Virus record (IMG/VR): IMGVR_UViG_3300031673_000158
Location: 1 to 41,634 of that record
Strand: one strand, 5' to 3'
Source of the DNA: a virus
Length of the DNA: 41,634 nucleotides
Shown one piece after another: positions 28,346-36,034 of the stretch (the first letter of the stretch is position 1; every line of letters starts with the position of its first letter). Both the position numbers and the translations under genes were made by a program. The notes beneath the pieces were generated by a model that was given only the letters and a program-made list of their open reading frames with translations, searched no databases and was not told the DNA's origin.

Positions 28346-29056
28346 ATGATTACCTTAACAAAAGACAAAATTATACATACTAATGGTTGGGGCGAGCACA
28401 GTGATAAGTTTGTCCGAGAAGAAGTAAGTTCCTTCTGGGGTTATCTTGAAGATGCTGTGCAATTCAGTGATGATTTTACTTTGGGTGATCTTTTTCGGCA
28501 TTTACAAAAGTTAGGAGAGCCTTTTGTGTCTTTGATATTTGGTTCTGCTCTTGGACATCTTCCTTTTCAACTTTTTATTGATGACATGAAAACACCTGCA
28601 GAAGATGAAGGGGATAAGTTAACCTACTTAGAAGTTCGAAGGTATGGTGAACGGTGGGAACACTCTGGCGAGATTGATTTACACATTGGTTTCAGTGGAG
28701 TGGGTGAATCAAAGGATTTTAATTATGCAATTGAGTTTACTTCTTTATATCTATTAAAAGATCTCCCTCTTCGATTGAATAAGGAGTTTGAAATTAGTGA
28801 GATGAGATTTCCTTCAAGGATACTTAGGGCTTATCTGAAATTTCGAGATTGGATTCATCTGCCTGTGTCTGGGTGGAACACGGCATTTAGTTATGTTTAT
28901 GTTAAAGGGCCGTGTTGTTTTTCGGTGTATGAGGTGATTGTGACAATTCTTTCTGAGCTTAGTTTTGTGGGGGAACCAGAAATGAGAGACAGGGAGTTGG
29001 ATGAAGTTATAACATTTGTAAATGAAATAAAACAGGAGTTATCTGATGGCAGATGA
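28346..29056 (+). CDS. Hypothetical protein (236 aa)
   Basis: ATG at 28346 after GAGGTGTAGA, overlapping the upstream stop region. MITLTKDKIIHTNGWGEHSD opens a soluble alpha/beta protein with DLFRHLQKLGEPFVSLIFGS and LTYLEVRRYGERWEHSGEID. No motif matches that I recognise. Its last codons overlap the next gene. Confidence 0.65.
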   Translation: MITLTKDKIIHTNGWGEHSDKFVREEVSSFWGYLEDAVQFSDDFTLGDLFRHLQKLGEPFVSLIFGSALGHLPFQLFIDDMKTPAEDEGDKLTYLEVRRYGERWEHSGEIDLHIGFSGVGESKDFNYAIEFTSLYLLKDLPLRLNKEFEISEMRFPSRILRAYLKFRDWIHLPVSGWNTAFSYVYVKGPCCFSVYEVIVTILSELSFVGEPEMRDRELDEVITFVNEIKQELSDGR

Positions 29057-29270
29057 AGATAATCAACGGGCTGAGATTTTACAGAAACAACTTGATTTTG
29101 AGTGTAAAAATTTGGGGAAAAGTCTTGATGTATTACAGGAATCTATAGATCTTTTACGCGTGCGTGTTAAGTATCAAACGTTTGATTTAGAAGCCACAAA
29201 AAGAGAGAAAAAGATGTTGGAAAATATAATTGAGGATATGTTGGAGAGGGAAGCAGATGAATTTAATTGA
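29046..29270 (+). CDS. Coiled-coil protein (74 aa)
   Basis: MADEDNQRAEILQKQLDFEC begins an almost wholly helical, charged protein with heptads (LDVLQESIDLLRVRVKYQTF; KREKKMLENIIEDMLEREAD). It overlaps both neighbours. Probably a subunit or scaffold; function unknown. Confidence 0.6.
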   Translation: MADEDNQRAEILQKQLDFECKNLGKSLDVLQESIDLLRVRVKYQTFDLEATKREKKMLENIIEDMLEREADEFN

Positions 29271-30180
29271 GAATACCATGTTACTTGTCAATCAGGTTAT
29301 GGATAATGCAAAATCTGTAGTTATTAATGAGAGAGCCACTGCAGATGTGGCAATAGATATTATACAATGCCGGTCATCTGGAAGTGGTCCTCAGTTTAAC
29401 GCCGGAGGATATCCAAAAAGTATTGATTCTATTGATCCAAAGGCACTTAACAAATTGCTTTTGTATGAGATTATTGCTAATTCAGTAAACTACTGTTATT
29501 GGTATGGTTCTCACCTTATTCGTCCCAATGGTTCTGATTGTACAAAGATGTATAAACTCCTGGATGAGAGTTTTATTGTGATGAATAAATTAAGAGAGAT
29601 GGCAGTGTACGATCCACAACATGAAGTGAGGATAATCATTGATACTTTTATTGATAAATTGAGTATGGCACGTTTTCCTCTTTTGGATCATAGGATACGT
29701 CATCTTAAGGAAGTGCGGGCTCGAGAAGATCTTCTTTATGTAATTGATAAATGCGTGACAACTAATGATTTTTCTGTGGATGGCTGGTTGGAGTACTTGG
29801 TTAGGGCTTTCCCTGGGTATGGAAAAGACTTATTTTTGAAACGAGCCTTTTTGTTTATTATGGAGATGTATCGAAGGTGTAGATTGTTTAAGGAAGAGAT
29901 AGGAAGAATTCCTGTTCCTGCGGATTATCAAATTCCTAAAATGTTAAGATCATTGGGTTGTTTATCCTATACTCACCCACTACAGCTTTCGGTTGAGGAT
30001 GGGCGTTTGATACCCGAAGGTAGTAGCATGGAAATTGAGATTCGAGCAGCAACTATTGTGGCCTGCAGTAAGATTGCTAAGATAACTCACTGTAGTTGTG
30101 AAGTGGTGGATACCTATTTATTTAGTAAAAGGAATGAGTGTAAAGATCCATTCCATTTAACGGTTACAACAAGTTATTAG
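29257..30180 (+). CDS. Hypothetical protein (307 aa)
   Basis: ATG at 29257 after AGGGAAGCAG. MNLIENTMLLVNQVMDNAKS leads into a mostly helical protein with many Tyr, Arg and Cys. Segment KALNKLLLYEIIANSVNYCY, with a nearby His, and YLVRAFPGYGKDLFLKRAFL resemble a conserved queuosine/HhH-like helical enzyme only weakly; I make no assignment. Located between helicase genes. Confidence 0.6.
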   Translation: MNLIENTMLLVNQVMDNAKSVVINERATADVAIDIIQCRSSGSGPQFNAGGYPKSIDSIDPKALNKLLLYEIIANSVNYCYWYGSHLIRPNGSDCTKMYKLLDESFIVMNKLREMAVYDPQHEVRIIIDTFIDKLSMARFPLLDHRIRHLKEVRAREDLLYVIDKCVTTNDFSVDGWLEYLVRAFPGYGKDLFLKRAFLFIMEMYRRCRLFKEEIGRIPVPADYQIPKMLRSLGCLSYTHPLQLSVEDGRLIPEGSSMEIEIRAATIVACSKIAKITHCSCEVVDTYLFSKRNECKDPFHLTVTTSY

Positions 30181-30206
30181 GAAATATAACTCGGGAAGAA
30201 TTTTTA

Positions 30207-31709
30207 ATGGAAAACATTGTTAAAGATCAATTTGATTGGAAGGGTTTATCCGATGAGGAACTCCATTACATCTTTCAAAACGTAAATTTTCCCCTTAAAC
30301 CTATGAGGCATCAGTATGTTTCTTTGGTTTTTGGTACTAGTAAGGTTAGGGCTTCTTTCTGGCATGACGTGGGCACAGGAAAAACATTGAGTGCCCTATA
30401 CCTTGCCAAACTTTGGGGTTGTAAAAGGACTTTAGTAATATGCCCCCATTCAGCATTTTCTTCCTGGAGAAGAGATCTTAGGGATAATACCAATTTTTCT
30501 CATTCTTTTATTGTAGGAAGTGGAAGAGAAAGGAAGCGTCAGCTTAAAAGCACAAAAGATGTCCATGTTATCACCTACGAGGGTTTGAAAACTCTTTATG
30601 CCAAATTGATAAGGGGAGAGGGTTGGGTGATACAGGATGACTCCTTCATTCACGGTTTTGATAACATAATTTTAGATGAGGATCACAGGTGTGGAAATTA
30701 TGAATCTTTGCAGTCAAGAATTTGTTATGAGTTATCAAGAAGAGCGGAGCACTGCCTCGGAATGACCGGAACACTTACTGATGGATCTTTTTTGGAGCTA
30801 TTCAATATCTATAGAGTTATTGATATGGGGAAGTCTTTGGGTACAAATTTCTTCGCTTATCGTTTTAAGTATTTTGATAAGGTGGTACATGGACAGAAGT
30901 ACGGAAGACAGTGGGTTGAATGGGAACTTAAGGAAGGAGCGGAGCAGGAAATACTGAATAGGCTTTCTGATTCGACATTATGTTATGAAAGAGCGGAGTG
31001 TTTTGATCTGCCTCCAGTACAGGAAGTTGTTAGATACATTCCTGCTACAAAGGAATTTCTTGATTTTCAAGCGGATGTTGTAAATAATAGACCATTGAAG
31101 ATTCCAAAATTCGGCGGTGTAGTTACAAAAAAGATTAAAGCAGTAGCTCATGTGTTACGGGAACTGCCAAGCGGATTTTTCTACCATGGAGACGATAAGT
31201 TTGTTTACCGGTTGAAGAAGAATCCGAAGCTTGAAGCACTTATTGATATAATTGAAGATACAAGTTCTAAGGTGGTTGTTTGCTATTGGTACCGTGAGGA
31301 GCGGGTTATTTTGGAGGAGGGTCTTCGTAAGGCTAAGATTTCTTTTTGCTCAGCGGCAGGTGGTATGGAGTCAGATGATTTTGATGCGGAGATTGAGCGG
31401 TTTTCAAAGGATAGGAGTGTTCGAGTGCTCCTTGCTCAAACTACTGTTGCTTCTGAGGGATTTGATGCTTTTGTGGCGACCGTGATTGTGTTCTTTTCTC
31501 CTGTGGGTTCTCCAAAAAGGAGGAAACAGTGCGTAGGGCGAATACAAAGGAAGGGTCAGGAGAAAATGTGCCTGGTCATAGATCTTGTTTTGGAAGGTTC
31601 TTTTGAAGAAAAAATTATTCAGAATCGGGGGCCAAGATTTAGTCTTGTGAAATCAGCCATGGACTACGTCAGAGATTTTCACAAGGGATCCAATGAGGTT
31701 GAGGTATAA
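30207..31709 (+). CDS. SNF2-type SF2 helicase/ATPase (500 aa)
   Basis: Superfamily 2 motifs in order: I WHDVGTGKTL (52-61), Ia LVICPHSAFSSWRRDL, II LDEDHRCGN (DEDH box), III GMTGTLTDGSFLEL, IV/V KVVVCYWYREERVILEEGLR and QTTVASEGFDAF, VI RRKQCVGRIQRKGQEKMCL. This is the Snf2 pattern of double-stranded DNA translocases, as in phage replication and recombination modules. No nuclease domain is fused. It ends close to the next gene's GGAGG. Confidence 0.88.
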   Translation: MENIVKDQFDWKGLSDEELHYIFQNVNFPLKPMRHQYVSLVFGTSKVRASFWHDVGTGKTLSALYLAKLWGCKRTLVICPHSAFSSWRRDLRDNTNFSHSFIVGSGRERKRQLKSTKDVHVITYEGLKTLYAKLIRGEGWVIQDDSFIHGFDNIILDEDHRCGNYESLQSRICYELSRRAEHCLGMTGTLTDGSFLELFNIYRVIDMGKSLGTNFFAYRFKYFDKVVHGQKYGRQWVEWELKEGAEQEILNRLSDSTLCYERAECFDLPPVQEVVRYIPATKEFLDFQADVVNNRPLKIPKFGGVVTKKIKAVAHVLRELPSGFFYHGDDKFVYRLKKNPKLEALIDIIEDTSSKVVVCYWYREERVILEEGLRKAKISFCSAAGGMESDDFDAEIERFSKDRSVRVLLAQTTVASEGFDAFVATVIVFFSPVGSPKRRKQCVGRIQRKGQEKMCLVIDLVLEGSFEEKIIQNRGPRFSLVKSAMDYVRDFHKGSNEVEV

Positions 31710-31729
31710 TTATCTAGGAGGCTGTAATT

Positions 31730-32218
31730 ATGAATAATGAACAAGAACAAGAATTTGGTGAGATGTTATCTTCAGAGCAGATTGATTTAGAAATTAGTAA
31801 AGTGGCAGCTTTCTTTAAGCGGATTCCAGATGAATTGAAAGCTGTTGCTTCTATACATCTCATTCTTGAGATAGTAAATCAGGGTAGTAGAGATTATTTT
31901 CAGGCACTTGGTCTTTTTGATGAGGCGAAGACCAGTTTTCGTGAGATGGCTTTATCAATTGGAGAAGGGAATGATGAGGATGATTTATTGAGTAAGGCAT
32001 TTGAGAATTCCCAACAATTCCGGTGTACGTGTGAGTTGAAGTACGACCAAGACCGTGCTATTACTCCAGGAGAAATTTGTACTATTGGATTCATGGGAAA
32101 GGATGATCGTTACAGCGGGGGTGAAAGATATGAAGTTTTTCAAGAAGATGGACAGCATTTTAGTATTTGTCAGGAAAGTCTTGAAGAACATTTTGAAGAA
32201 GCAGATGATATAAATTAA
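31730..32218 (+). CDS. Hypothetical acidic protein (162 aa)
   Basis: ATG at 31730 after AGGAGGCTGTAATT. MNNEQEQEFGEMLSSEQIDL is helical; the C-terminal third (ITPGEICTIGFMGKDDRYSG; YEVFQEDGQHFSICQESLEE) is beta-rich. No family recognised. It precedes folE in the same operon. Confidence 0.6.
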   Translation: MNNEQEQEFGEMLSSEQIDLEISKVAAFFKRIPDELKAVASIHLILEIVNQGSRDYFQALGLFDEAKTSFREMALSIGEGNDEDDLLSKAFENSQQFRCTCELKYDQDRAITPGEICTIGFMGKDDRYSGGERYEVFQEDGQHFSICQESLEEHFEEADDIN

Positions 32219-32231
32219 GAAAGGGAATAGT

Positions 32232-32795
32232 ATGAAGTTTGATAAAAATAAAATGGTTATAGGTATTACAGCATTTTTAGAAGGTTTAGGTCTTGATCTT
32301 AAAGATCAGCACCTTATTCGCACACCAACTCGAGTAGTGGAAGCCTGGGTAGAAACTTTTGCTTCAGGATATCTGTATACTGATGCAGATATTGAGAAGA
32401 TGCTGTCAGTTGAATTTAAGGATAGTTATGATGAGATGATAGTGGTAAAGGATATTCCTTTTACTTCTCATTGTTCACATCATCTTGTTCCTTTTATAGG
32501 CACAGCTAAGATAGGTTATGTACCAAATGGCAGAATTGTGGGATTGTCAAAACTTGCTCGAGTTTTGGATGTTTTTGCTCACAGACTCCAAGTTCAGGAA
32601 CAACTGGCGGAGCAGGTTGCTGAGTCGATCAATAAATATTTGGCCCCTAAAGGGGTGGGAGTGGTGTTGCAGGCAAGTCACATGTGTATGACAAGTAGAG
32701 GAGTTAAGAAGCCTGGCAGTCAGATGGTTACAAGTTGTTTGCTTGGTGAGATGCGGACTGATAGATCAATGAGAGAAGAATTTTTGAATTTTTAA
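32232..32795 (+). CDS. folE: GTP cyclohydrolase I (187 aa)
   Basis: Converts GTP to 7,8-dihydroneopterin triphosphate, the entry to folate and 7-deazaguanine synthesis. Zinc ligands are in FTSHCSHHLVPF (Cys81, His84) and SHMCMTSRG (second Cys). Conserved GLSKLARVLDVFAHRLQVQE and RTPTRVVEAW are present and the length is that of the bacterial type I enzyme. With the QueE gene at 38692 it most likely feeds queuosine-like or DNA base modification. Confidence 0.92.
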   Translation: MKFDKNKMVIGITAFLEGLGLDLKDQHLIRTPTRVVEAWVETFASGYLYTDADIEKMLSVEFKDSYDEMIVVKDIPFTSHCSHHLVPFIGTAKIGYVPNGRIVGLSKLARVLDVFAHRLQVQEQLAEQVAESINKYLAPKGVGVVLQASHMCMTSRGVKKPGSQMVTSCLLGEMRTDRSMREEFLNF

Positions 32796-32840
32796 TTTGT
32801 ATTTCTTCTTAAGTATATTATAATTTAAGTATAAGGAATA
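32796..32840 (+). promoter_or_regulatory. Phage promoter element, copy 12
   Basis: TTTGTAT at 32796-32802, TATAAT at 32819-32824, 16-nt spacer, then TTTAAGTATAAGGAAT. Begins at the folE stop. Confidence 0.88.
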
Positions 32841-32858
32841 CTATTTAGGAGAAATGAA

Positions 32859-33149
32859 ATGTCAGAATTAAGTAAGAAAGAGTTAGAGCAGATGGCCGCG
32901 ATCGGTTCAGTGCTCATAGCAAAGTTATCCAAGGAGGAGTTGTGCACATTATCATTAGTGCATGATTGTGGGACATTGGATACTATTATGGATAAGGAAG
33001 TGAATCCACAGGTTGTTAAGGATTTTCCGGAGTTGTTTGTTATGCCTGAAGACTACCCCGACATACAGGAAGTTAGTAAAGAGGAGTATGAGGATATGAT
33101 GGATGACTCTACGGGTAGGCTTCTGGAAAAAGAAGAGGGTTTCGAGTAG
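32859..33149 (+). CDS. Hypothetical acidic protein (96 aa)
   Basis: ATG at 32859 after AGGAGAAATGAA. MSELSKKELEQMAAIGSVLI is helical, and the C-terminus is highly acidic (EVSKEEYEDMMDDSTGRLLE). No motif. First gene behind promoter copy 12. Confidence 0.6.
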   Translation: MSELSKKELEQMAAIGSVLIAKLSKEELCTLSLVHDCGTLDTIMDKEVNPQVVKDFPELFVMPEDYPDIQEVSKEEYEDMMDDSTGRLLEKEEGFE

Positions 33150-33182
33150 GATACTTACGGATCGGAATTGTAGGAGAATAGG

Positions 33183-33313
33183 ATGTACGAAAATATTAGT
33201 TTGGCTGACGTAATTCTCATTCTTATTGATTCGGATACCGATGTTGGTGTCATCCATTACCATGCCATGCTGATATTATTGCTGATTATCTTAATAGTTT
33301 AGGAACACAGTGA
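33183..33313 (+). pseudogene. Frameshifted small protein
   Basis: ATG at 33183 after GGAGAATAGG reads MYENISLADVILILIDSDTD then VGVIHYHAM, and ends in a hydrophobic tail at 33302. The -1 frame from 33269 gives ADIIADYLNSLGTQ with TGA overlapping the next ATG (TGATG). One missing G in ATGCTG restores a 43-residue protein. Confidence 0.5.
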
Positions 33314-33485
33314 TGGCACAAATAAATGAGAAGCAAAAGTCATGGGGCCATAACATAGGAGGAGCTAAACTTACGTTTTGACTATGCTAAGGGCAAGATA
33401 AATTTAAGGCAATTCAACAGGAGATACAAACAGTTAATGAAACAAGGGAAAAATAATACGAGACGGAAAGGCGGTGAAAGAATGA
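33313..33485 (+). pseudogene. Small basic protein gene with two frameshifts
   Basis: ATG at 33313 reads MAQINEKQKSWGHNIGGAKL and stops at 33381. The +1 frame continues RFDYAKGKINLRQFNRRYKQ and LMKQGK; after an A5 run (33449-33453) a further +1 shift gives IIRDGKAVKE with TGA overlapping the next ATG. Both shifts are explained by one extra base in short homopolymers (TT, A5). The restored protein is about 57 residues and basic. Confidence 0.5.
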
Positions 33486-33692
33486 TACTATTTCAAATTG
33501 TTCGTAAAAAAATGGGACTTAACTTGTTCGGTTTGCTGTGGTTTAGGCATATTCGGCTATATAGCTCTGCCGTTTGAAATTGGTTGGTGGTTCAGCACAG
33601 ACTCAAAGAATAACAAATGTAGAGAAATTAGTTTCAGTTTTTTTAATGTTTTACATATTACATTCAATACTGGAAATGGCATAAGTAAATAG
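33482..33692 (+). pseudogene. Frameshifted small protein with Cys pairs
   Basis: ATG at 33482 reads MILFQIVRKK; the original frame ends at 33577. Removing one A from the A7 run at 33506-33512 gives WDLTCSVCCGLGIFGYIALP then FEIGWWFSTDSKNNKCREIS to TAG at 33692. The restored protein has CxxCC and about 69 residues. Confidence 0.45.
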
Positions 33693-33695
33693 GAA

Positions 33696-33726
33696 AACCA
33701 CGTATTTCTCCAATAAGAAAGTGGTT
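33696..33726 (+). other. RNA hairpin in a 80-nt gap
   Basis: AACCAC (33696-33701) and TTTCT (33705-33709) pair with AGAAAGTGGTT (33716-33726): 11 bp with a 3-nt bulge and a 6-nt loop. No U-tract follows, so a processing or pausing signal is as likely as a terminator. Confidence 0.35.
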
Positions 33727-33772
33727 GAAAGTAAGAAATAAATTTAATCAAGTTTAATGAAAGGAAAAAACA

Positions 33773-34027
33773 ATGGAAGAAATAACTAAAGGTAAGGTAT
33801 TTGAAATGAAAGTAAAAATTAATGATGAAGCTTGTGATGTAAAGGTAACAAAGGATTGTGCTAATACAAAATCTGAGAAAGTGGCTTTTAGCATATTAAT
33901 TAATGACTGGTATGTGTTGGCAATCCTCAAAAACGGTAAAGTGGCCAGATGTAAGGGCATTGGTCGCGGTTCATCTTTACAATTAGATGAAAAAAGAAGA
34001 ATAAAAATAGCACAAGGAGAGTACTAA
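33773..34027 (+). CDS. Hypothetical protein (84 aa)
   Basis: ATG at 33773 after AAAGGAAAAAACA. MEEITKGKVFEMKVKINDEA begins a small beta-rich, lysine-rich protein (VAFSILINDWYVLAILKNGK) with three cysteines. Its stop overlaps the next ATG (TAATGA context). Unknown function. Confidence 0.6.
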   Translation: MEEITKGKVFEMKVKINDEACDVKVTKDCANTKSEKVAFSILINDWYVLAILKNGKVARCKGIGRGSSLQLDEKRRIKIAQGEY

Positions 34028-34344
34028 TGAAACTATACTTAGACGACATAAGAAAAGCTCCGGAAGGTTGGGTGCCAGTACGTACCTTCGGAGATGCTAT
34101 TCAATTGCTTGAGCAGCAGGTGGTGGAGGAGATGAGTTTTGACCATGATCTGGGTGATATTTTCACTGGACTTGATGTGGTTAACTGGATAGAGAGAAAA
34201 GTATTTGAGGAGGGATATAACCCACCAAAGATGTGGATTCATACTGGGAACCCTGTGGGTCGAAAGAATATGCTCCTCGCAATAGAGAGCATTGAACGTT
34301 TCATAAAGGAAGGACCGGTTCAAAAAATTGATGACAAATGTTAG
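34027..34344 (+). CDS. cREC-type (cyclic-phosphate processing receiver) domain protein (105 aa)
   Basis: MKLYLDDIRKAPEGWVPVRT, then VVEEMSFDHDLGDIFTGLDV and MWIHTGNPVGRKNMLLAIES reproduce the receiver-like fold of cREC proteins: LDD, DHDLG and the HTxNPxG strand-loop. This family was proposed from genome context to act with RNA ligases and cyclic-phosphate ends. Here it coexists with rtcB and an Rnl5-type ligase, which supports that link. The phosphoacceptor-type Asp residues are present. Confidence 0.7.
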   Translation: MKLYLDDIRKAPEGWVPVRTFGDAIQLLEQQVVEEMSFDHDLGDIFTGLDVVNWIERKVFEEGYNPPKMWIHTGNPVGRKNMLLAIESIERFIKEGPVQKIDDKC

Positions 34345-34901
34345 ATAAAAGCAAGATTTATGCGGGCTACTCAGGGTCAGGTGTACCATATAAAGGTCAG
34401 ACACCACAACCAAGATTTAAGCGGGTCAGAATTCTATTCGAGGATGGCATCAGTTTTTATGCGGCGTACTTGATAGATACGGATAAGGATAGTAGAGGTT
34501 ATGGGAGGAGGTACTCAGTTAAGAAGCACTGTTTCTTTTTGAAAGAGATAGCTCCAGAGCCGGACAAAATACACATATCTCATAGTACCTGTCCTATTTG
34601 CCTAGGTGCCATGATATTTACTGCCTGTGTTAAAGAGATACCCCAGGAACCAAAGGTTCCATCCCACAATATTTGTCCTTTTTGTGCCGTGGTCACACCT
34701 GTTGTTATTTGTATGCACAGACCTACAGACACCGAACTTTTTCAATTGATTATGGGGTCGAATTTGGTTATTCAAGATGGTAAAATTCGGAAGAACAGGT
34801 TTGGTCCTACTGGGGTACCGGCTGGAGTTATAGCTTATGATAATGCAGATCTTATAATAGAGGGCGGGCAGGTGGTGCGGAATCGAGTTACTAGAAGATA
34901 G
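34338..34901 (+). CDS. Hypothetical protein with zinc-ribbon-like cysteines (187 aa)
   Basis: Starts MLDKSKIYAGYSGSGVPYKG with ATG overlapping the cREC gene end. A beta-rich N-terminal half (RVRILFEDGISFYAAYLIDT) is followed by CPICLGAM and CPFCAVVTPVVIC, two CxxC knuckles, and a C-terminal repeat-like NLVIQDGKIRKNR / DLIIEGGQVVRNR. Function unknown. tRNA-Glu follows 12 nt after its stop. Confidence 0.6.
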   Translation: MLDKSKIYAGYSGSGVPYKGQTPQPRFKRVRILFEDGISFYAAYLIDTDKDSRGYGRRYSVKKHCFFLKEIAPEPDKIHISHSTCPICLGAMIFTACVKEIPQEPKVPSHNICPFCAVVTPVVICMHRPTDTELFQLIMGSNLVIQDGKIRKNRFGPTGVPAGVIAYDNADLIIEGGQVVRNRVTRR

Positions 34902-34913
34902 TGGGTACTGAAG

Positions 34914-34985
34914 GGCCCCATCGTCTAGCGGATAGGATATTAGGCCTTCAACCTGAAGACAGGGGTTCGATTCCCCTTGGGGCTA
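34914..34985 (+). tRNA. tRNA-Glu (anticodon UUC)
   Basis: 72-nt cloverleaf: acceptor GGCCCCA/TGGGGCT (first pair G-U), anticodon stem TTAGG/CCTGA with loop CCTTCAA, anticodon TTC, and T stem AGGGG/CCCCT with loop TTCGATT. No CCA is encoded. Position 33 is C instead of the near-universal U, which normally makes the U-turn. The rest is canonical for bacterial tRNA-Glu. Confidence 0.9.
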
Positions 34986-34986
34986 T

Positions 34987-35082
34987 AAAGGACATGCCGA
35001 TATTGGGCTAATGGCGGGTCAATACCGTCCGATTCAGGGTTGCCATCATGCAACTGATGCCTGGATTGTAGCAGTCCTTTTT
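34987..35082 (+). ncRNA. Candidate structured RNA, three-way junction, next to tRNA-Glu
   Basis: P1: AAAGGAC-A-TGC (34987-34997) pairs with GCAGTCCTTT (35071-35080), 10 bp with one bulge. P2: CG-A-TATTG (34998-35005) with CAATA-C-CG (35020-35027). P3: CGATTCAGG (35030-35038) with CCTGGATTG (35060-35068), 9 bp, capped by GTTGC/GCAAC (35039-35054). U5 follows P1, so the whole can end a transcript. It begins one base after the tRNA discriminator region and has no open frame. Confidence 0.55.
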
Positions 35083-35093
35083 GTTTATTTGTA

Positions 35094-35138
35094 TTTGTAT
35101 TTCTCCCAAAGTATATTATAATTTAAGTATAAGGGATA
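35094..35138 (+). promoter_or_regulatory. Phage promoter element, copy 13
   Basis: TTTGTAT at 35094-35100, TATAAT at 35117-35122, 16-nt spacer, then TTTAAGTATAAGGGAT. A partial TTTGTATTT precedes it at 35088. Confidence 0.88.
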
Positions 35139-35158
35139 GTTTATTGGGAGGTGATATA

Positions 35159-35377
35159 ATGAAAAGAAAAAATTCCAGGATTAAAAAATCGCGGCATCTT
35201 CATTCCGTAGATTGTGGGACACTTTTCCATAAGAGAGAGGAAAGAGACATTTGGATTAAGGACCATTTTTTGCGGGTATCTTTTCCAGATTGTGTAGAAC
35301 GTCAGACCTATATCAGGTCTTTGATTAAGGGGTTTGATGAAGAACCAGTTATTCCAGAAGGTCAATTTACAAGATAG
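35159..35377 (+). CDS. Hypothetical basic protein (72 aa)
   Basis: ATG at 35159 after GGGAGGTGATATA; the longer frame crosses the promoter. MKRKNSRIKKSRHLHSVDCG is strongly basic, followed by KREERDIWIKDHFLRVSFPD. Might bind nucleic acid. First gene behind promoter copy 13. Confidence 0.6.
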   Translation: MKRKNSRIKKSRHLHSVDCGTLFHKREERDIWIKDHFLRVSFPDCVERQTYIRSLIKGFDEEPVIPEGQFTR

Positions 35378-35386
35378 GAGATTAGA

Positions 35387-35680
35387 ATGAAATTTGATAG
35401 AAAAGTACTGTAGTATATTGCTTATGGTGATTGTCCTGATGGTTTTGAGAAGATGGAAGATAGTATTGTAGAGAATGATCATTGGGCCATACTCCATTCA
35501 ATGGTGTTTAAGTTTGAGGGTAAGTTTTATCAGTCAAGTTACCGTGTGGGAGCTACTGAAATGCAGGATGAATCTCCTTATGAATATGATGGAGACCAGG
35601 AGGGTATGGTGGAATGTTTTGAAGTAGTTCAAAAGGAAGTTGTAACTAAAGTGTGGGTTGCGGCTGGAGAAATAAAATGA
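35387..35680 (+). pseudogene. Small phage protein interrupted by TAG at codon 9
   Basis: ATG at 35387 after AGGAGATTAGA reads MKFDRKVL, TAG (35411-35413), then YIAYGDCPDGFEKMEDSIVE, NDHWAILHSMVFKFEGKFYQ and SSYRVGATEMQDESPYEYDG in the same frame to 35680. The body is intact and well behaved, so TAG replaces a sense codon (GAG, AAG or CAG). Reinitiation at the internal ATG (35453) or readthrough could still give product. Confidence 0.6.
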
Positions 35681-35831
35681 AAGAATTTGTGATACGTGTA
35701 TTCATGATTGTGACCGAGATTTAATGGCTGGAATACCAATTTCTTGTGAATCTTATGATGATGGTATAGTTAGTATTTGGAAATACCTAGCAGATTTTTT
35801 CAGAAGATTAATTAGGTGGGCAGAAAAATGA
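35677..35831 (+). pseudogene. Frameshifted Cys-rich small protein
   Basis: ATG at 35677 (overlapping the previous stop) reads MKEF and then ends at 35724 in the original frame. Adding one T at 35686-35688 gives CDTCIHDCDRDLMAGIPISC and ESYDDGIVSIWKYLADFFRR, with TGA overlapping the next ATG. CxxC...C...C suggests a small metal-binding protein of 51 residues. Confidence 0.55.
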
Positions 35832-36034
35832 AAACAGCTTATGTAGTCAAAAAAGATGGCAAGTACCTGGTAGATTCTGCTCCTGTTGAGCCAACTTACT
35901 CTGAAAATATTGATGACGCTGAACTTTTTGAACAGGAGTTCGATGCGACGGATGTAGTAGAGACTGGAAAGCGTGATTTGGAGATGGTTGGAGAAACTGT
36001 AATTGAAGTTAGTATTGAAATAAAGGAGATATAA
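35828..36034 (+). CDS. Hypothetical protein (68 aa)
   Basis: ATG at 35828 overlaps the upstream TGA. MKTAYVVKKDGKYLVDSAPV with ENIDDAELFEQEFDATDVVE is a recurrent phage layout (YVVKKDxKYL...DAELF). It then ends in a beta strand (GETVIEVSIEIKEI). Unknown function. Confidence 0.6.
   Translation: MKTAYVVKKDGKYLVDSAPVEPTYSENIDDAELFEQEFDATDVVETGKRDLEMVGETVIEVSIEIKEI

Noticed and set aside
35411-35413. Recoding of TAG as glutamine, as in some phages
   Set aside because: TAG ends several intact genes directly before the next ribosome binding site (for example the ligase at 21661 and the phosphoesterase at 23137), so it is a normal stop here.
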